Origin: an uncultured Coriobacteriaceae bacterium
GTDB lineage: Bacteria; Actinomycetota; Coriobacteriia; Coriobacteriales; Atopobiaceae
Assembly (NCBI GenBank): GCA_902778135.1
Contig: CACYWP010000002.1
Coordinates: forward strand, 124,001 to 188,000
Length of the DNA stretch: 64,000 bases
Direction: 5' to 3'
Positions 1 to 9,871 of this stretch are shown piece after piece. The notes below the pieces were generated by a model. The model saw only the letters and a list, made by a program, of their open reading frames with translations. It searched no databases and was not told where the DNA came from. Positions within the stretch are counted from its first letter, which is position 1, and the number at the start of each line of letters is the position of its first letter. The translations under genes were made by a program, and so were the position numbers.

Positions 1-949
1 AGACGCCGTGCTTCTCGCGCTCGGATCCCTGCCTATCGACCGACGAGACCTGCTCCACGCTCTTCTTCAGGGCGAGGTAGTCGGCCTCGCGCTCCGTGCC
101 GGCGACCAGCTCGGCGGCAAGGGGGCTCTCGGGCGGCAGCAGGAAGAACGTGGTGCCGTAGAGCGTGTCCGGACGCGTCGTGAAGACCGTGATGAGGCGG
201 TCGGTCGCGTTCCCGTCCTCGTCAGCCAGCGCGAAGTCGATCTCGGCTCCCTCGGAGCGACCGATCCAGTTGCGCTGCTGGGCCTTGACGTTCTCGGGCC
301 AGCCGGTCAGCTGGTCCAGGTCGTCGAGCAGCTCCTGGGCGTAGTCGGTGATCTTGAGGTACCACTGGGAGAGCTCGCGCTTCTCGGGTACCGATCCGCA
401 GCGCCAGCACTTGCCGTCGACGACCTGCTCGTTCGCGAGCACCGTGTTGCAGGAGGGGCACCAGTTGACCGGTGACGTGGCGCGATACGCCAGGCCGCGT
501 TCCCACATCTTGAGGAAGGCCCACTGGCCCCACTTGTAGTACTCGGGATCGCACGTGCGCACCAGACGGTCATAGTCATAGGAGAAGCCCATGCGCTTCA
601 TCGTTGCGACGGCCTGGTCCATGTTGGCATAGGTCCACTTGCCGGCCTGGGTGTTGTGCTTGATGGCGGCGTTCTCGGCGGGCAGGCCAAAGGCGTCGAA
701 GCCCATCGGGTGCAGCACCTCGAAGCCGCGCATGCGCGCCTGGCGCGCCATCGCGTCACCGATGGTGTAGTTGCGCGCGTGCCCCATGTGCAGGTCGCCT
801 GAGGGATACGGGAACATCTCCAGCACGTACTTCTTCGGACGGGTGGAGTCGTCGCGTGCCTTGAAGGTCTCCTGCTCCTCCCAGACCTTCTGCCACTTCA
901 GCTCGATCTGTTCGGCATCGTATGCCGGGATGGTCTTTTCGTCAGCCAC
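1..949 (-). CDS. leuS: Leucyl-tRNA synthetase, N-terminal part (3' end outside window)
   Basis: Charges tRNA-Leu with leucine in the cytoplasm. About 316 residues are visible, from a GTG start at 949 ([10 protein letters not shown]) to the window edge, so the gene is cut by the window and not broken. The class Ia HIGH motif appears as HMGH at residues 54-57, preceded by FPYPSGDL, as in bacterial LeuRS. A zinc-type knuckle has Cys164, Cys167, Cys181 and Cys184. The start of the CP1 editing domain is present, with TTRPDTLYG near residue 255. The KMSKS loop and anticodon-binding domain lie beyond base 1. It is transcribed away from the MFS gene at 1143. Confidence 0.96.
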   Translation of the reverse strand, partial: MADEKTIPAYDAEQIELKWQKVWEEQETFKARDDSTRPKKYVLEMFPYPSGDLHMGHARNYTIGDAMARQARMRGFEVLHPMGFDAFGLPAENAAIKHNTQAGKWTYANMDQAVATMKRMGFSYDYDRLVRTCDPEYYKWGQWAFLKMWERGLAYRATSPVNWCPSCNTVLANEQVVDGKCWRCGSVPEKRELSQWYLKITDYAQELLDDLDQLTGWPENVKAQQRNWIGRSEGAEIDFALADEDGNATDRLITVFTTRPDTLYGTTFFLLPPESPLAAELVAGTEREADYLALKKSVEQVSSVDRQGSEREKHGV

Positions 950-1021
950 GTACGTGCCTCTCTTCCTCGCGTCGCCCTCACGGCGGGCGACGGTCTTGCC
1001 TATCGTGCACAACAGTAAAGC

Positions 1022-1050
1022 AGTATAGCCCACCACCTGCCGATTTGCCG
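1022..1050 (-). promoter_or_regulatory. Candidate leuS promoter
   Basis: On the minus strand a good -10 hexamer TATACT lies at 1027-1022, about 75 bases before the leuS start codon. The -35 position at the usual spacing (CGGCAA, 1050-1045) is poor, so the assignment rests on the -10 box and on the position. No T-box leader is recognisable in the short leader. Confidence 0.35.
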
Positions 1051-1142
1051 TGCTGAAGCGAGCTGGCGCATGCGATTTGCAATAGCGGCACCGTGTTACC
1101 ATTGAGACTTGTAGATTTCTGCGCTACCGGGGAGGGAATGGG

Positions 1143-2357
1143 ATGAACCTGAAGTATCTCAACGCACGATATGCCTTGGCCAACATAGGTTTCATGCTGC
1201 TGATCTCCGGCTCGCTGGGCTTTGCCTACAACTACCTCAGCCAGAGCGGCTTCGCGTCGGGCACCATCGGCACGGTAATGTCCATCGTCTCGCTGGCTGG
1301 CGTCTTCATCGGGCCCGCCGCCGGCGACATCGTCGACCGTTCCGAGAAGATCACGCAGAAGCGCTTCATCACCGGCGCCATGATTCTGGTGGCCTGCCTC
1401 TCCGCGCTGCTTTTGGTCATTCCCGCCGGTTCGTTCCTCATCCTGCCGGTGATCATCGTCGCCTTCGCCTCCTCCACGGTGGGCATGCCGCTGCTCAACG
1501 GCATGGCCTTCGTCTACCAGAAGGCGGGCGGGGTCATCAACTATGGCCTATGTCGCGGCATCGGATCCGCCGCCTACGCCGTCGGCTCAAACATCGTCGG
1601 CAGGCTCTGGGGTACCTTCGGGCGCAACACGCTGCCCATCTGGGTCATCATGGGCGCCATGCTGACCATCGTGGCCATCAACATCATGCCGAACCCACCC
1701 AAGCAGGCTCCCGAGAGCAAGGCCGCTACCGATGGCGCGGTCGAGCAGGGCGAGTCCATCTCCGTGCTGCAGTTCTTCGGCAAGTACCCCAAGACCATCG
1801 TGGTCATACTCGCACTGGTGCTGCTGTACTTCTGCCACAACGTCTTCAACACCTACCTTGGCGCCGTCCTCGGCGACATCATGAAGGGCAGCACCGACGA
1901 GCAGATTGCGGCCGTGCAGGGCAACGCCCTATTCATCCAGGCCATGGTGGAGCTGCCCACGATGTTCGGGTTCATGCTCATACTCAAGAAGCTCACGGTC
2001 AACCAGGTCATGGCCTTCTCGTCCATCTTCTACTCGCTGAAGCATCTGGTGCTGCTGTTCGCCAACAGCATCCCCATGTTCTACGCGGGCATGATCCTGC
2101 AGATGCTCTCCTATGCGGCCCTGACCCCCGCCATCGTCTATTTCGCCAACGACCAGGTCAACGACGAAGACCGCAACAAGGGCCAGGCGGTCTTCGCCAC
2201 CGCAAACACCGTGGGTGGCCTGCTGGCAAGCTTCGTGGGAGGCTGGATCTTCCAGCTGCTGTCCGTGCGGACCGGCCTCACCGTGGCGGTCGCCGCATCC
2301 ATCCTCGGCACCATCCTGATGGTGCTGGGCACCCGCAAGGCCCACCTATCAGCCTGA
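1143..2357 (+). CDS. Major facilitator superfamily transporter
   Basis: Integral membrane permease of 404 residues, with about 12 hydrophobic segments in two bundles of six. A charged cytoplasmic loop (about residues 183-212, rich in Q, E, K and S) separates the halves, which is typical of MFS proteins. Nothing in the sequence identifies the substrate or the coupling ion. A GGGGAGGG ribosome-binding site at 1129-1136 supports the ATG at 1143. It is a single-gene unit between divergent leuS and convergent guaB, closed by a strong terminator hairpin at 2394. A sugar-, nucleoside- or drug-type MFS cannot be distinguished. Confidence 0.85.
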   Translation: MNLKYLNARYALANIGFMLLISGSLGFAYNYLSQSGFASGTIGTVMSIVSLAGVFIGPAAGDIVDRSEKITQKRFITGAMILVACLSALLLVIPAGSFLILPVIIVAFASSTVGMPLLNGMAFVYQKAGGVINYGLCRGIGSAAYAVGSNIVGRLWGTFGRNTLPIWVIMGAMLTIVAINIMPNPPKQAPESKAATDGAVEQGESISVLQFFGKYPKTIVVILALVLLYFCHNVFNTYLGAVLGDIMKGSTDEQIAAVQGNALFIQAMVELPTMFGFMLILKKLTVNQVMAFSSIFYSLKHLVLLFANSIPMFYAGMILQMLSYAALTPAIVYFANDQVNDEDRNKGQAVFATANTVGGLLASFVGGWIFQLLSVRTGLTVAVAASILGTILMVLGTRKAHLSA

Positions 2358-2393
2358 CGTACGCTCGGGACGAAGACCTCCATCCCGAACGTA

Positions 2394-2438
2394 CGAGGGG
2401 CTCGCCGTCTTCGTGCGGCGAGCCCCTCGTTGCTTTCT
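2394..2438 (+). terminator. Rho-independent terminator of the MFS gene (possibly bidirectional)
   Basis: A perfect 14-bp stem pairs 2394-2407 with 2416-2429 around an 8-base loop, followed by a T-rich run (TTGCTTTCT). It lies between the convergent ends of the MFS gene (2357) and guaB (2457). The T run is on the plus side, so the plus direction is the primary one. Confidence 0.85.
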
Positions 2439-2456
2439 CGATGCTTGTGGGATGTC

Positions 2457-3974
2457 CTATGCGTGGAAGTTCAGGCCATCGGGGTTGGAGTCCTTGAGCA
2501 TGACGTCATGGGCGCCGCCCTCGACGAGCGAGGTCGCGGAGACCAGCGTCAGCTTCGCCTTGTCGCGCAGCTCGGCCAGGTCGAGCGCGCCGCAGTTGCA
2601 CATCGTGTGGACGACCTTGGTCAGCGAGGCCTGGACGTTCTCCTTCAGTGGGCCAGCGTAGGGAACGTAGGAGTCGACGCCCTCGACGAAGGTCAGACCC
2701 TTCTTGCCGCCCAGGTCGTAGCGCTGCCAGTTGCGGGCGCGCGCCGAGCCCTCGCCCCAGTACTCCTTGACATAGGAGCCGTTGACGGAGAGACGCCGCG
2801 TGGGGCTCTCGTCAAAGCGAGCGAAGTAACGGCCCAGCATGAGGAAGTCGGCACCCATGGCCAGCGCAAGGGTCATGTGGTAGTCGTAGACGATGCCGCC
2901 GTCCGAGCAGACGGGCACGTAGATACCGGTCTCCTCGAAGTAGCGGTCGCGCTCGGCGCACACGTCGATCAACGCGGACGCCTGGCCGCGACCGATGCCC
3001 TTCTGCTCGCGCGTGATGCAGATGGAGCCTCCGCCGATGCCGACCTTGACGAAGTCCGCGCCGCACTCGGCGAGGTAGCGGAAGCCCTCGGCATCGACCA
3101 CGTTGCCCGCACCGACCTTGACGCTGTCGCCATAGTGCTCGCGGATCCAGTCGATGGTGATCTTCTGCCACTCGGAGTAGCCCTCGGAGGAGTCGATGCA
3201 CAGGACGTCGGCGCCGGCCTCCAGCAGCAGTGGGACGCGCTCGGCGAAGTCGCGCGTGTTGATGCCCGCGCCGACCACGTAGCGCTTGTGCTCGTCAAGC
3301 AGCTCGAGCGGGTTGGACTTGTGGGAGTCGTAGTCCTTGCGGAACACGATGGAGACGAGGTGCCCATCCTTGTCGACGATGGGCAGCGCATTGAGCTTGC
3401 GATCCCAGATGATGTCGTTGCAGTCGTGCAGGCTCGTCTCCTCGTCGGCGACGACCAGGCGCTCGAGCGGGGTCATGAAGTCGGCCACGCGCTTGTCCAG
3501 CGGGTCGCGGCTGGGACGCCAGTCGCGGCTGGTGACGATGCCCAGCAGCTTGCCGTGGGAGGTGCCGTCATCGGTGACGGGCATCGTGGAGAAGCCGCTC
3601 CTCTCCTTCAGCTCCATGACCTCCTCGAGCGTCATGTCGGGGGTCAGGTTGACCGCGGAGACGACGAAGCCTGCCTTGGATGCCTTGACCTCGCGCACCA
3701 TGGCAGCCTCGTCCTCGGCGGTCTGGGAGCCGTATATGAAGGACACGCCGCCCTCCTGCGCCAGCGCTATGGCCAGGCGCGTGCCGGAGACCGACTGCAT
3801 GATGGCGGAGACCATCGGGATGTTGAGCGTGATGTCGCTCTCCTCACCGCGCCTGAACTTGACCAGCGGCGTCTTCAGCGAGACGTTCGACGGGATGTTC
3901 TCTGCCGAGGAGTATCCAGGGACGAGCAGGTACTCGGAAAAGGTGTGGGACTCCCCCTCAAAGAATGTTGCCAT
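2457..3974 (-). CDS. guaB: IMP dehydrogenase
   Basis: Converts IMP to XMP with NAD+, the committed step of guanine nucleotide synthesis. The 505-residue protein is a TIM barrel interrupted by a CBS pair at about residues 105-215. The catalytic loop has Cys319 in [12 protein letters not shown]. Most bacterial IMPDHs read GIGPGSICTTR here, so this is a variant loop, followed by EQKGIGRGQ where typical enzymes have a different flap entry. A full AAGGAGG ribosome-binding site 6 bases before the ATG at 3974 fixes the start. GMP reductase is the main alternative, but the CBS insert and the length favour IMPDH. It is a single gene with its own upstream region. Confidence 0.92.
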   Translation of the reverse strand: MATFFEGESHTFSEYLLVPGYSSAENIPSNVSLKTPLVKFRRGEESDITLNIPMVSAIMQSVSGTRLAIALAQEGGVSFIYGSQTAEDEAAMVREVKASKAGFVVSAVNLTPDMTLEEVMELKERSGFSTMPVTDDGTSHGKLLGIVTSRDWRPSRDPLDKRVADFMTPLERLVVADEETSLHDCNDIIWDRKLNALPIVDKDGHLVSIVFRKDYDSHKSNPLELLDEHKRYVVGAGINTRDFAERVPLLLEAGADVLCIDSSEGYSEWQKITIDWIREHYGDSVKVGAGNVVDAEGFRYLAECGADFVKVGIGGGSICITREQKGIGRGQASALIDVCAERDRYFEETGIYVPVCSDGGIVYDYHMTLALAMGADFLMLGRYFARFDESPTRRLSVNGSYVKEYWGEGSARARNWQRYDLGGKKGLTFVEGVDSYVPYAGPLKENVQASLTKVVHTMCNCGALDLAELRDKAKLTLVSATSLVEGGAHDVMLKDSNPDGLNFHA

Positions 3975-4042
3975 GCAGGCCTCCTTAGGGTCTGTAACCG
4001 TTTGCCGCGAAACGTATGCGTCTCACCGAATATATTGAGGGA

Positions 4043-4070
4043 ATTGTAGCAGACGTGAACACCGCGCAAC
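4043..4070 (-). promoter_or_regulatory. Candidate guaB promoter
   Basis: The minus strand carries a -10-like TACAAT at 4048-4043. Upstream, a TTGCG-type -35 lies at slightly short spacing (15-16 bases). It is about 70 bases ahead of the guaB start, in an AT-richer spot. A second AT-rich hexamer (TATATT, 4034-4029) lies closer but has no -35. Confidence 0.35.
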
Positions 4071-4155
4071 GCCCCTCTTTTCCATCCACGACAAGGACAG
4101 GAATCGGAGTGGCACAGGCGTCAGGTGGGAGGGGACGTCCTCGTGATGCCAGCCC

Positions 4156-5448
4156 CTACTTCTCCCCCGCTGCCACCACGTCGTCGAACTTCACGGCGAT
4201 GTCGTGCTTGGTGGGCACCCACTCGACCTTCTTGAAGAAGGCCGCGATGCCGATGGGCACGTAGGTCAGCATGAAGACGGGGAACGTGAACAGGTTGGAG
4301 ATGATGCGGGAGCGGCTGGCGTGGATGTGCCTGCGCTCTACGATGGTCGTCAGGAGGCCCATGAAGAAGAAGGTCACGTAGGCACCTATGACAAGGGCCA
4401 CCAGCGACCCCGTGGCCATGCGCAGCTCGGACGCCGTCGCGATGAAGCCGTGGCTCATCGACCCGATGACGAGGTAGGCGAGGTTGACGAAGGCGGACAC
4501 CAGCGTAAGCAGGATGCCGGGGGCGATGGTCATCAGCATGTCGTAGGCGGCGAACCGACCTGTCGCGATGGCCTTGACGAGATCGTTGCCGTAGGAGAAG
4601 AAGATCTGGTAGAAGCCCTTGGTCCAGCGCATGCGCTGCACCCACGAGGCGTGGAACGTGACCGGCTGCTCGTCAAAGAACTCGGCCGGCGCGTAGCCGA
4701 TCTGGATGTTGTGGATGCTGCAGAAGGTGGAGAACTGGATGTCCTCGGTCAGGGTGTGGAAGTCCCACCCGTGCATGCCCTTGACGATCTTGGACGACAC
4801 CAGCCAGCCAGATCCGGAGATGGCGCAGCTCGTGCCGTTCATCATGCGCACGTTGTTGAGGAAGCGCGCCTCGCGGATGTACCACAGGGCGTTGCCCGCG
4901 CTGATCCAGCTGGAGTCGAAGTTCTTCGAGTTGCGATAGCTCGTGCAGACGAGGTATCCCGCATCGAAGGCGTCATTCATGATCTCAGTGTAGTCCGGTG
5001 ACAGGACGTTGTCGGCGTCCATGACGAAGAAGGCCTCGTAGATGTCGCCGTACTCGTTGAGGATGCGGTCGAAGCCATAATCCATGACCCAGCTCTTGCC
5101 CTTGCGGGCAAGGTCGTTGCGCTCGTAGACGATGGCCCCCGCCTCGCGCGCGCGGTCCGCGGTCGCGTCGGTGCAGGCATCGGCCACGACGAAGCAGTCG
5201 ATGAGCTCCCGGGGGTAGTTCTGGGTCAGGATGGACTCCACGAGGTTGGCGATGACGGCCTCCTCGTTGTGGGCTGCGATGAAGTAGGCGTAGCGGTGGC
5301 GCCTCTTGGCCTTGGGAAGGCAGATGCTGCCCCGTAGCAGGCTGATGACGATGTAGACGATCTGGTAGAAGTACGCCACGCCAAAGAGGGTGCCGATGAG
5401 GTTGTTGAAGGTTACGATGGGCGGCACGCCCAGCAGGCTGAACTCCAT
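4156..5448 (-). CDS. Membrane-bound family 2 glycosyltransferase
   Basis: A 430-residue protein of the cellulose/hyaluronan synthase-like type. It has an N-terminal membrane segment (about 12-38) and a GT-A domain beginning AAHNEEAVIANL. The metal-binding DADN is at 144-147, a TED motif near 245, and the QRMRW signature near 286. Three to four membrane segments fill the C-terminal 140 residues. The D, DxD, TED and QxxRW set indicates a processive polymer-forming enzyme. The polymer is unknown: an exopolysaccharide or cell-wall glycan is plausible. A GGGGAGGAG ribosome-binding site supports the ATG at 5448. It follows rluD by 12 bases, so it is probably the last gene of the ileS operon. Confidence 0.88.
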   Translation of the reverse strand: MEFSLLGVPPIVTFNNLIGTLFGVAYFYQIVYIVISLLRGSICLPKAKRRHRYAYFIAAHNEEAVIANLVESILTQNYPRELIDCFVVADACTDATADRAREAGAIVYERNDLARKGKSWVMDYGFDRILNEYGDIYEAFFVMDADNVLSPDYTEIMNDAFDAGYLVCTSYRNSKNFDSSWISAGNALWYIREARFLNNVRMMNGTSCAISGSGWLVSSKIVKGMHGWDFHTLTEDIQFSTFCSIHNIQIGYAPAEFFDEQPVTFHASWVQRMRWTKGFYQIFFSYGNDLVKAIATGRFAAYDMLMTIAPGILLTLVSAFVNLAYLVIGSMSHGFIATASELRMATGSLVALVIGAYVTFFFMGLLTTIVERRHIHASRSRIISNLFTFPVFMLTYVPIGIAAFFKKVEWVPTKHDIAVKFDDVVAAGEK

Positions 5449-5460
5449 GGGTCTCCTCCC

Positions 5461-6486
5461 CTATGCGCCAGTCATGCCCAGCAGCGGGCAGATGCGCTCC
5501 CCGTCCTCGGTCCTACCCATCGAGGTCGGCGCGATGTCATCCAGTATAGCGAGCAGGTCCTGTGGCAGGGTGTCGCGGCACGATATGCGCTCTCCCGTCA
5601 CGGGATGGTCGAATCGCACGCTCCAGGAGTGCAGGAACTGTCGCCTCAATCCATGGTTGGCACGGTCGTCGCCCCTCCCGTAGAGCTGGTCGCCCACGCA
5701 GGCGTGGTTGGTGTGGCGCATGTGCACGCGGATCTGATGGGTGCGTCCCGTGTAGAGATGGCACTCCACGAGCGTGAACCCCTCGTCGAAGCGGCCGGCC
5801 TCGAAGCGCTCCAGCACGCGGAAGGTCGTGATGGCCTCGCGCGCCATCGGGTCGTCCGAGACGGTCATGCGCAGGCGGTCGCGACGGCTGCGCGCGATGC
5901 CCGTGGTGATGGTGCCCTCGTCAGCCGCGATGTAGCCGTGCACGAGCGTGATGTAGCGACGGTCCAAGGTGCGCAGGCGGATGAGGTCCTGCAGCGCGCC
6001 CTGCGTTGCGTCGTCCTTAGCGGCCAGCATGAGGCCGGAGGTGTCCATATCCAGGCGGTGCACGATGCCGGGGCGGTCCTCGCCCTGCAGCATCCCCAGA
6101 TGGTCGGCCCCGCAGTGGGCCACCAGCGCGTTGGCCAGCGTGTCGTCGACATGGCCGGGACTCGGGTGGCAGACGAGGCCTGCCTGCTTGGAGAGCACCA
6201 GCAGATAGTCGTCCTCGAAGCGCACGTCGAGCTCTATGTCGGGATTGGGCACAAGCGCGCCCGGCGACGGCTCGGGCGCCGGCACCAGGGCCTGTATGCG
6301 GTCCCCCAGCAGCACGCGCTCCGCCTTGGTGGTGGCAGCGGTGCCATTGATGGTGACCGCCCCCTCCTCTACCAGGCGCGCGCAGGCCGAGCGCGACGGC
6401 ATGCCGTCGCGCGTCGCGAGGAACGAATCCAGGCGCATGCCGTCGCCGTCGGGCCCCACCAGTGCCTCGACCAGACGATCAGGCAT
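5461..6486 (-). CDS. rluD: RluA-family 23S rRNA pseudouridine synthase (RluD-like)
   Basis: Isomerises uridines in rRNA. A 341-residue protein with an N-terminal S4 RNA-binding domain (SRSACARLVEEGAVTING) and a catalytic domain carrying the family motif GIVHRLDMDTSG, with the nucleophilic Asp in HRLD. I prefer the ATG at 6486 over the upstream in-frame one at 6507. It overlaps the end of lspA in an 8-base ATG..TGA arrangement typical of translational coupling. lspA-rluD adjacency is widespread in bacteria. Assignment to RluD rather than another RluA paralogue is by context only. Confidence 0.9.
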   Translation of the reverse strand: MPDRLVEALVGPDGDGMRLDSFLATRDGMPSRSACARLVEEGAVTINGTAATTKAERVLLGDRIQALVPAPEPSPGALVPNPDIELDVRFEDDYLLVLSKQAGLVCHPSPGHVDDTLANALVAHCGADHLGMLQGEDRPGIVHRLDMDTSGLMLAAKDDATQGALQDLIRLRTLDRRYITLVHGYIAADEGTITTGIARSRRDRLRMTVSDDPMAREAITTFRVLERFEAGRFDEGFTLVECHLYTGRTHQIRVHMRHTNHACVGDQLYGRGDDRANHGLRRQFLHSWSVRFDHPVTGERISCRDTLPQDLLAILDDIAPTSMGRTEDGERICPLLGMTGA

Positions 6487-6982
6487 GGTGGCTGCCCTTG
6501 TGGTCACGAGACGAGGAGTCGGCGATGCCCTCCGTCGCCTCCCACCGCAGATACAGCAGCAGGCTTATCGCAACCCCGCAGGTCACGAAGATGTCTGCGA
6601 CGTTGAAGACCGGGAAGTCGACGAAGGTCGTCGCCAGGAAGTCCGTCACCGAACCGGTGGCCAGACGGTCGATCATGTTGCCGACGCCACCGCCCGCGAC
6701 GCAGCCCAGGGACAGGACCAGCGAGAAGGGCAGGTCGTTGTTCCAGACCAGGATGCAGGCGACGACGAAGGCGACGATCGCGCAGGTGACGAAGAACCAC
6801 GTGGAGCCGCGTCCGATGCTGAACGCGGCACCCGTGTTCTCCACGCGATAGAGGTCGATCAGGCCAGGAATGAACGGGCGCGACGGGGAGCCGAGGGGCA
6901 TGAGGTGCCGCACCGCGACCTTGGTTGCCTGGTCGGCGATGACCACCAGAATCGCGGTGAACCAGAATGCGACGACACCCAT
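6479..6982 (-). CDS. lspA: Lipoprotein signal peptidase (signal peptidase II)
   Basis: Cleaves the signal peptide of diacylglyceryl-modified prolipoproteins in the membrane; the window contains at least one lipobox protein it could serve (12275). It is a 167-residue four-helix membrane protein with the two catalytic aspartates in GNMIDRL and FNVADIF, and the NTGAAFS segment. I chose the ATG at 6982, with an AAGG-GGGG ribosome-binding site just upstream and the family's usual length. A longer in-frame reading from 7036 would overlap ileS and add 18 basic residues. The gene follows ileS closely. Confidence 0.95.
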   Translation of the reverse strand: MGVVAFWFTAILVVIADQATKVAVRHLMPLGSPSRPFIPGLIDLYRVENTGAAFSIGRGSTWFFVTCAIVAFVVACILVWNNDLPFSLVLSLGCVAGGGVGNMIDRLATGSVTDFLATTFVDFPVFNVADIFVTCGVAISLLLYLRWEATEGIADSSSRDHKGSHHA

Positions 6983-7019
6983 GCCCCGCCTTGAGAACCC
7001 CTCGGGTACCTGCAATGCT

Positions 7020-9842
7020 CTACTCCTCGGCCGCAAGGTCGGTCATGACGTCGTGGCAGCGCCCGCACAGGCCGTCCTCGCCCAGCTCGCGCCAGTTCCA
7101 GCAGCGCGGGCACTTCTCGCCGTGCGCGTTGTGGACCTCGCAGGACAGGGAGTCGCCCGCCTGCAGCTCGACCTCGGAGCAGACGAACACCTCGGCGAGT
7201 GTGGTGCCGTCGATGCCGGCCGCCTCGAAGGCCTCGAGGGTCGCGCCATCGAGGGTGACGTGCGCGCAGGTGGCCTGCGTGGTCTTCTCGGCGATGGAGC
7301 CGGCGGCCTGTGCGTCGTCATAGGCCTTGGTGAAGGCGGCGCGCACCTCGTCGAGGGCGGTGTAGGCAGCAAGCAGCGGCTCGTACTCGTCCGCCGACAG
7401 GGGCGCCTGGTACCAGTCGAGCAGCGCAGCCCACTGCTGGCCGTCGCGCAGGGCCTCGGGCATGTAGGACAGGGCCTCGTCGCAGGTGTAGGCCAGGATC
7501 GGCTGCAGGTCGTGGACCAGCATGGACAGGATCTGGGCCCAGACGGTCTGGGCGCTGCGGCGCTCGGCCGACGCGGCGCCACCGCAGTAGGTTCGGTCCT
7601 TGGTGGCGTTGAGGTAGGCGTTGGAGAGCTCCGTCACCACGTAGTCGTAGACCGTGCGGTACACGACGTTGAAGTTGTAGCTGGCGTAGGCTGCGGACAC
7701 CTGGTCGTGCACCTGGCAGAGGCGCGCAAGGGCCAGGCGGTCGTAGGGCAGCAGCTCGTCGACGGGCACCGCCTGGGTGGCGGGGTCGAACTGCCCCTCC
7801 AGCTCGCCCAGAAGGAAGCGGATGGTGTTGCGGATCTTGCGATAGGCGTCGCCCACCTGGTTCAGGATCTTGGCATCGCAGGGCACGTCGCTCGAGGTGT
7901 CGACCGAGGCCACCCAAAGGCGCAGGATGTCGGCGCCGCGCTTGTCGCACTCGGCGTTGGGGTCGATGACGTTGCCCAGGCTCTTGGACATCTTGCGGCC
8001 CTGTCCGTCGAGCGTGAAGCCTTGGCTGATGACCGCCTTGTAGGGGGCCACGTCATAGGCGCCCACGCTCGTCATGAGCGCGCTCATGAACCATCCGCGA
8101 TGCTGGTCGGAGCCTTCGAGGTAGACGTCAGCGGGGAACTTGAGGTAGTCGCGATGGCGGCAGACGGCGGTGTGGCTGACGCCGGAGTCCCACCACACGT
8201 CCAGAATGTCGCGGTCGGCCTTGAGGCTGTGGCTGCCGCACTTGGGGCAGGTGCAGGCGTCGCCAAGGTAGCTGGCCGGGTCGTCGGTGAACCAGTGGTC
8301 GGAACCCTGCTCGCGGAAGAGCCTGATCACGGCGTCGAGCGTCTCGTCGTTCATGACGGTCTCGCCGCAGTCCTGGCAGGTGAATGCCGGGATGGGAACG
8401 CCCCAGTTGCGCTGGCGGCTGATGCACCAGTCCGGACGGCCCTCCACCATGCTGCCGATGCGGTTGACGGAGTGCACGGGATAGAAGCGCACCTTCTGCA
8501 GCTCGGAGAGCGCCTGCTTGCGCAGGCCGGTGGCGTCCATGGAGACGAACCACTGGCTGGTGGCACGGAAGATGACCGGGTTCTTGCAGCGCCAGCAGTG
8601 TGGGTAGCTGTGCTTGATGTCCTCGTGCAAGATGAGCATGCCGCGCTCGCGGAGCCACTCGATGATCTTGGGATTGGCCTCGTTGACCTCCATGCCGGAG
8701 AACGGGCCGCCCGTGCCCATCGTGTCGCCCACGTAGAAGCGCCCGTCGTCGTCGACGGGCATGACGACGGGAACGTCGAACTTCATGCCGGCGAGGTAGT
8801 CGTCAACGCCATGTCCGGGGGCGGAGTGCACGATGCCCGTGCCGTCCTCGAGCGTGACGTAGTCCGCGTAGATGAACACGCCCTCCTCGCCCTGCTCTCC
8901 GAAGATGGGCTGCTTGTAGCGGTTGCCCACAAGCTCCTCGCCCGTCATGGACCAGGGCTCGTCGCCGTCCATCACGAGTTCGGCGTCCTCCCAGGCGAAC
9001 TTGCTGGCGCACTTCTCCCAGAGGCTCTCGCCAAAGATGTAGGCGCGGCCCTCGTTGGCCACCGCCACGTAGCGGGCCTCGGGATGCAGGATGACCGCGT
9101 CGTCCGCGGGCAGGGTCCAGGGCGTGGTGGTCCAGATGGCGACGTCGAGCCTGCCCTCCCAGGCCTCGAGGCCTGCCGGAACGGTGGTCATCTCGAAGCG
9201 CACGAAGATGGCGGGGCTCACCTCGTCGGAATACTCGATCTCGGCCTCCGCGAGCGCGGTGTGGCAGTGGCTGCACCAGTGCACCGGCTTGCGACCGCGA
9301 TAGATGGCGCCCTTGTCGAAGAAGGCCTTGAAGATCTCGATGTCGGTGGCGTCATAGTCGTTGGTGTAGGTGAGGTAGGGGTTGTCCCACTCGCCCAGCA
9401 CGCCCAGGCGCTTGAAGCCCTGGCGCTGCGTGTCGACCTGCTCGACGGCCATCTTGCGGCACATCTCGCGGATCTTCTCGGTGGGGAGCTGGCGGAACTT
9501 GTCGCCACCCACCATGTTCTCGACCTTGTTCTCGATGGGCAGGCCGTGGCAGTCCCATCCGGGGACGTAGGGGACCTCGTATCCCTGCATCATCCAGTAG
9601 CGGTTGATGATGTCCTTGGAGATCTTGTTCTGGGCATGGCCAAGGTGGATGGGGCCGTTGGCGTACGGGGGTCCATCGTGCAGCACGAACTTGTCGTGGC
9701 CCTCGTTCTTCTTCAGGACCAGCTCGTAGACGCCAGCCTCCTCCCACGCCTTCAGGCGCTTGGGCTCGTTCTGAGCCAGGTTGCCCCGCATCGGGAATCC
9801 CGTCTGGGGCAGGTTCGTGGTCTTCTTGTACTCGTTTGCCAC
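7020..9842 (-). CDS. ileS: Isoleucyl-tRNA synthetase
   Basis: Charges tRNA-Ile. A 940-residue class Ia enzyme with the HIGH variant PIHLGH near residue 64 and the KMSKS loop in GRKMSKSLGN. The CP1 editing region and C-terminal zinc cysteines (CPRCWNW...CGRC) are present, as in the bacterial short-tail type. The start is the GTG at 9842 (V-A-N-E-Y-K-K), preceded by AAAGGA at good spacing. The frame is open further upstream, but that stretch is the T-box leader and not protein. It is the first gene of the operon ileS-lspA-rluD-glycosyltransferase. Confidence 0.97.
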   Translation of the reverse strand: MANEYKKTTNLPQTGFPMRGNLAQNEPKRLKAWEEAGVYELVLKKNEGHDKFVLHDGPPYANGPIHLGHAQNKISKDIINRYWMMQGYEVPYVPGWDCHGLPIENKVENMVGGDKFRQLPTEKIREMCRKMAVEQVDTQRQGFKRLGVLGEWDNPYLTYTNDYDATDIEIFKAFFDKGAIYRGRKPVHWCSHCHTALAEAEIEYSDEVSPAIFVRFEMTTVPAGLEAWEGRLDVAIWTTTPWTLPADDAVILHPEARYVAVANEGRAYIFGESLWEKCASKFAWEDAELVMDGDEPWSMTGEELVGNRYKQPIFGEQGEEGVFIYADYVTLEDGTGIVHSAPGHGVDDYLAGMKFDVPVVMPVDDDGRFYVGDTMGTGGPFSGMEVNEANPKIIEWLRERGMLILHEDIKHSYPHCWRCKNPVIFRATSQWFVSMDATGLRKQALSELQKVRFYPVHSVNRIGSMVEGRPDWCISRQRNWGVPIPAFTCQDCGETVMNDETLDAVIRLFREQGSDHWFTDDPASYLGDACTCPKCGSHSLKADRDILDVWWDSGVSHTAVCRHRDYLKFPADVYLEGSDQHRGWFMSALMTSVGAYDVAPYKAVISQGFTLDGQGRKMSKSLGNVIDPNAECDKRGADILRLWVASVDTSSDVPCDAKILNQVGDAYRKIRNTIRFLLGELEGQFDPATQAVPVDELLPYDRLALARLCQVHDQVSAAYASYNFNVVYRTVYDYVVTELSNAYLNATKDRTYCGGAASAERRSAQTVWAQILSMLVHDLQPILAYTCDEALSYMPEALRDGQQWAALLDWYQAPLSADEYEPLLAAYTALDEVRAAFTKAYDDAQAAGSIAEKTTQATCAHVTLDGATLEAFEAAGIDGTTLAEVFVCSEVELQAGDSLSCEVHNAHGEKCPRCWNWRELGEDGLCGRCHDVMTDLAAEE

Positions 9843-9871
9843 CTTCGCGTCCTTTCGCGTCCCTTGGGCAC

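Noticed and set aside
2430..4049. 539-codon plus-strand frame opposite guaB
   Set aside because: Shadow of guaB, with no family resemblance and no ribosome-binding site.
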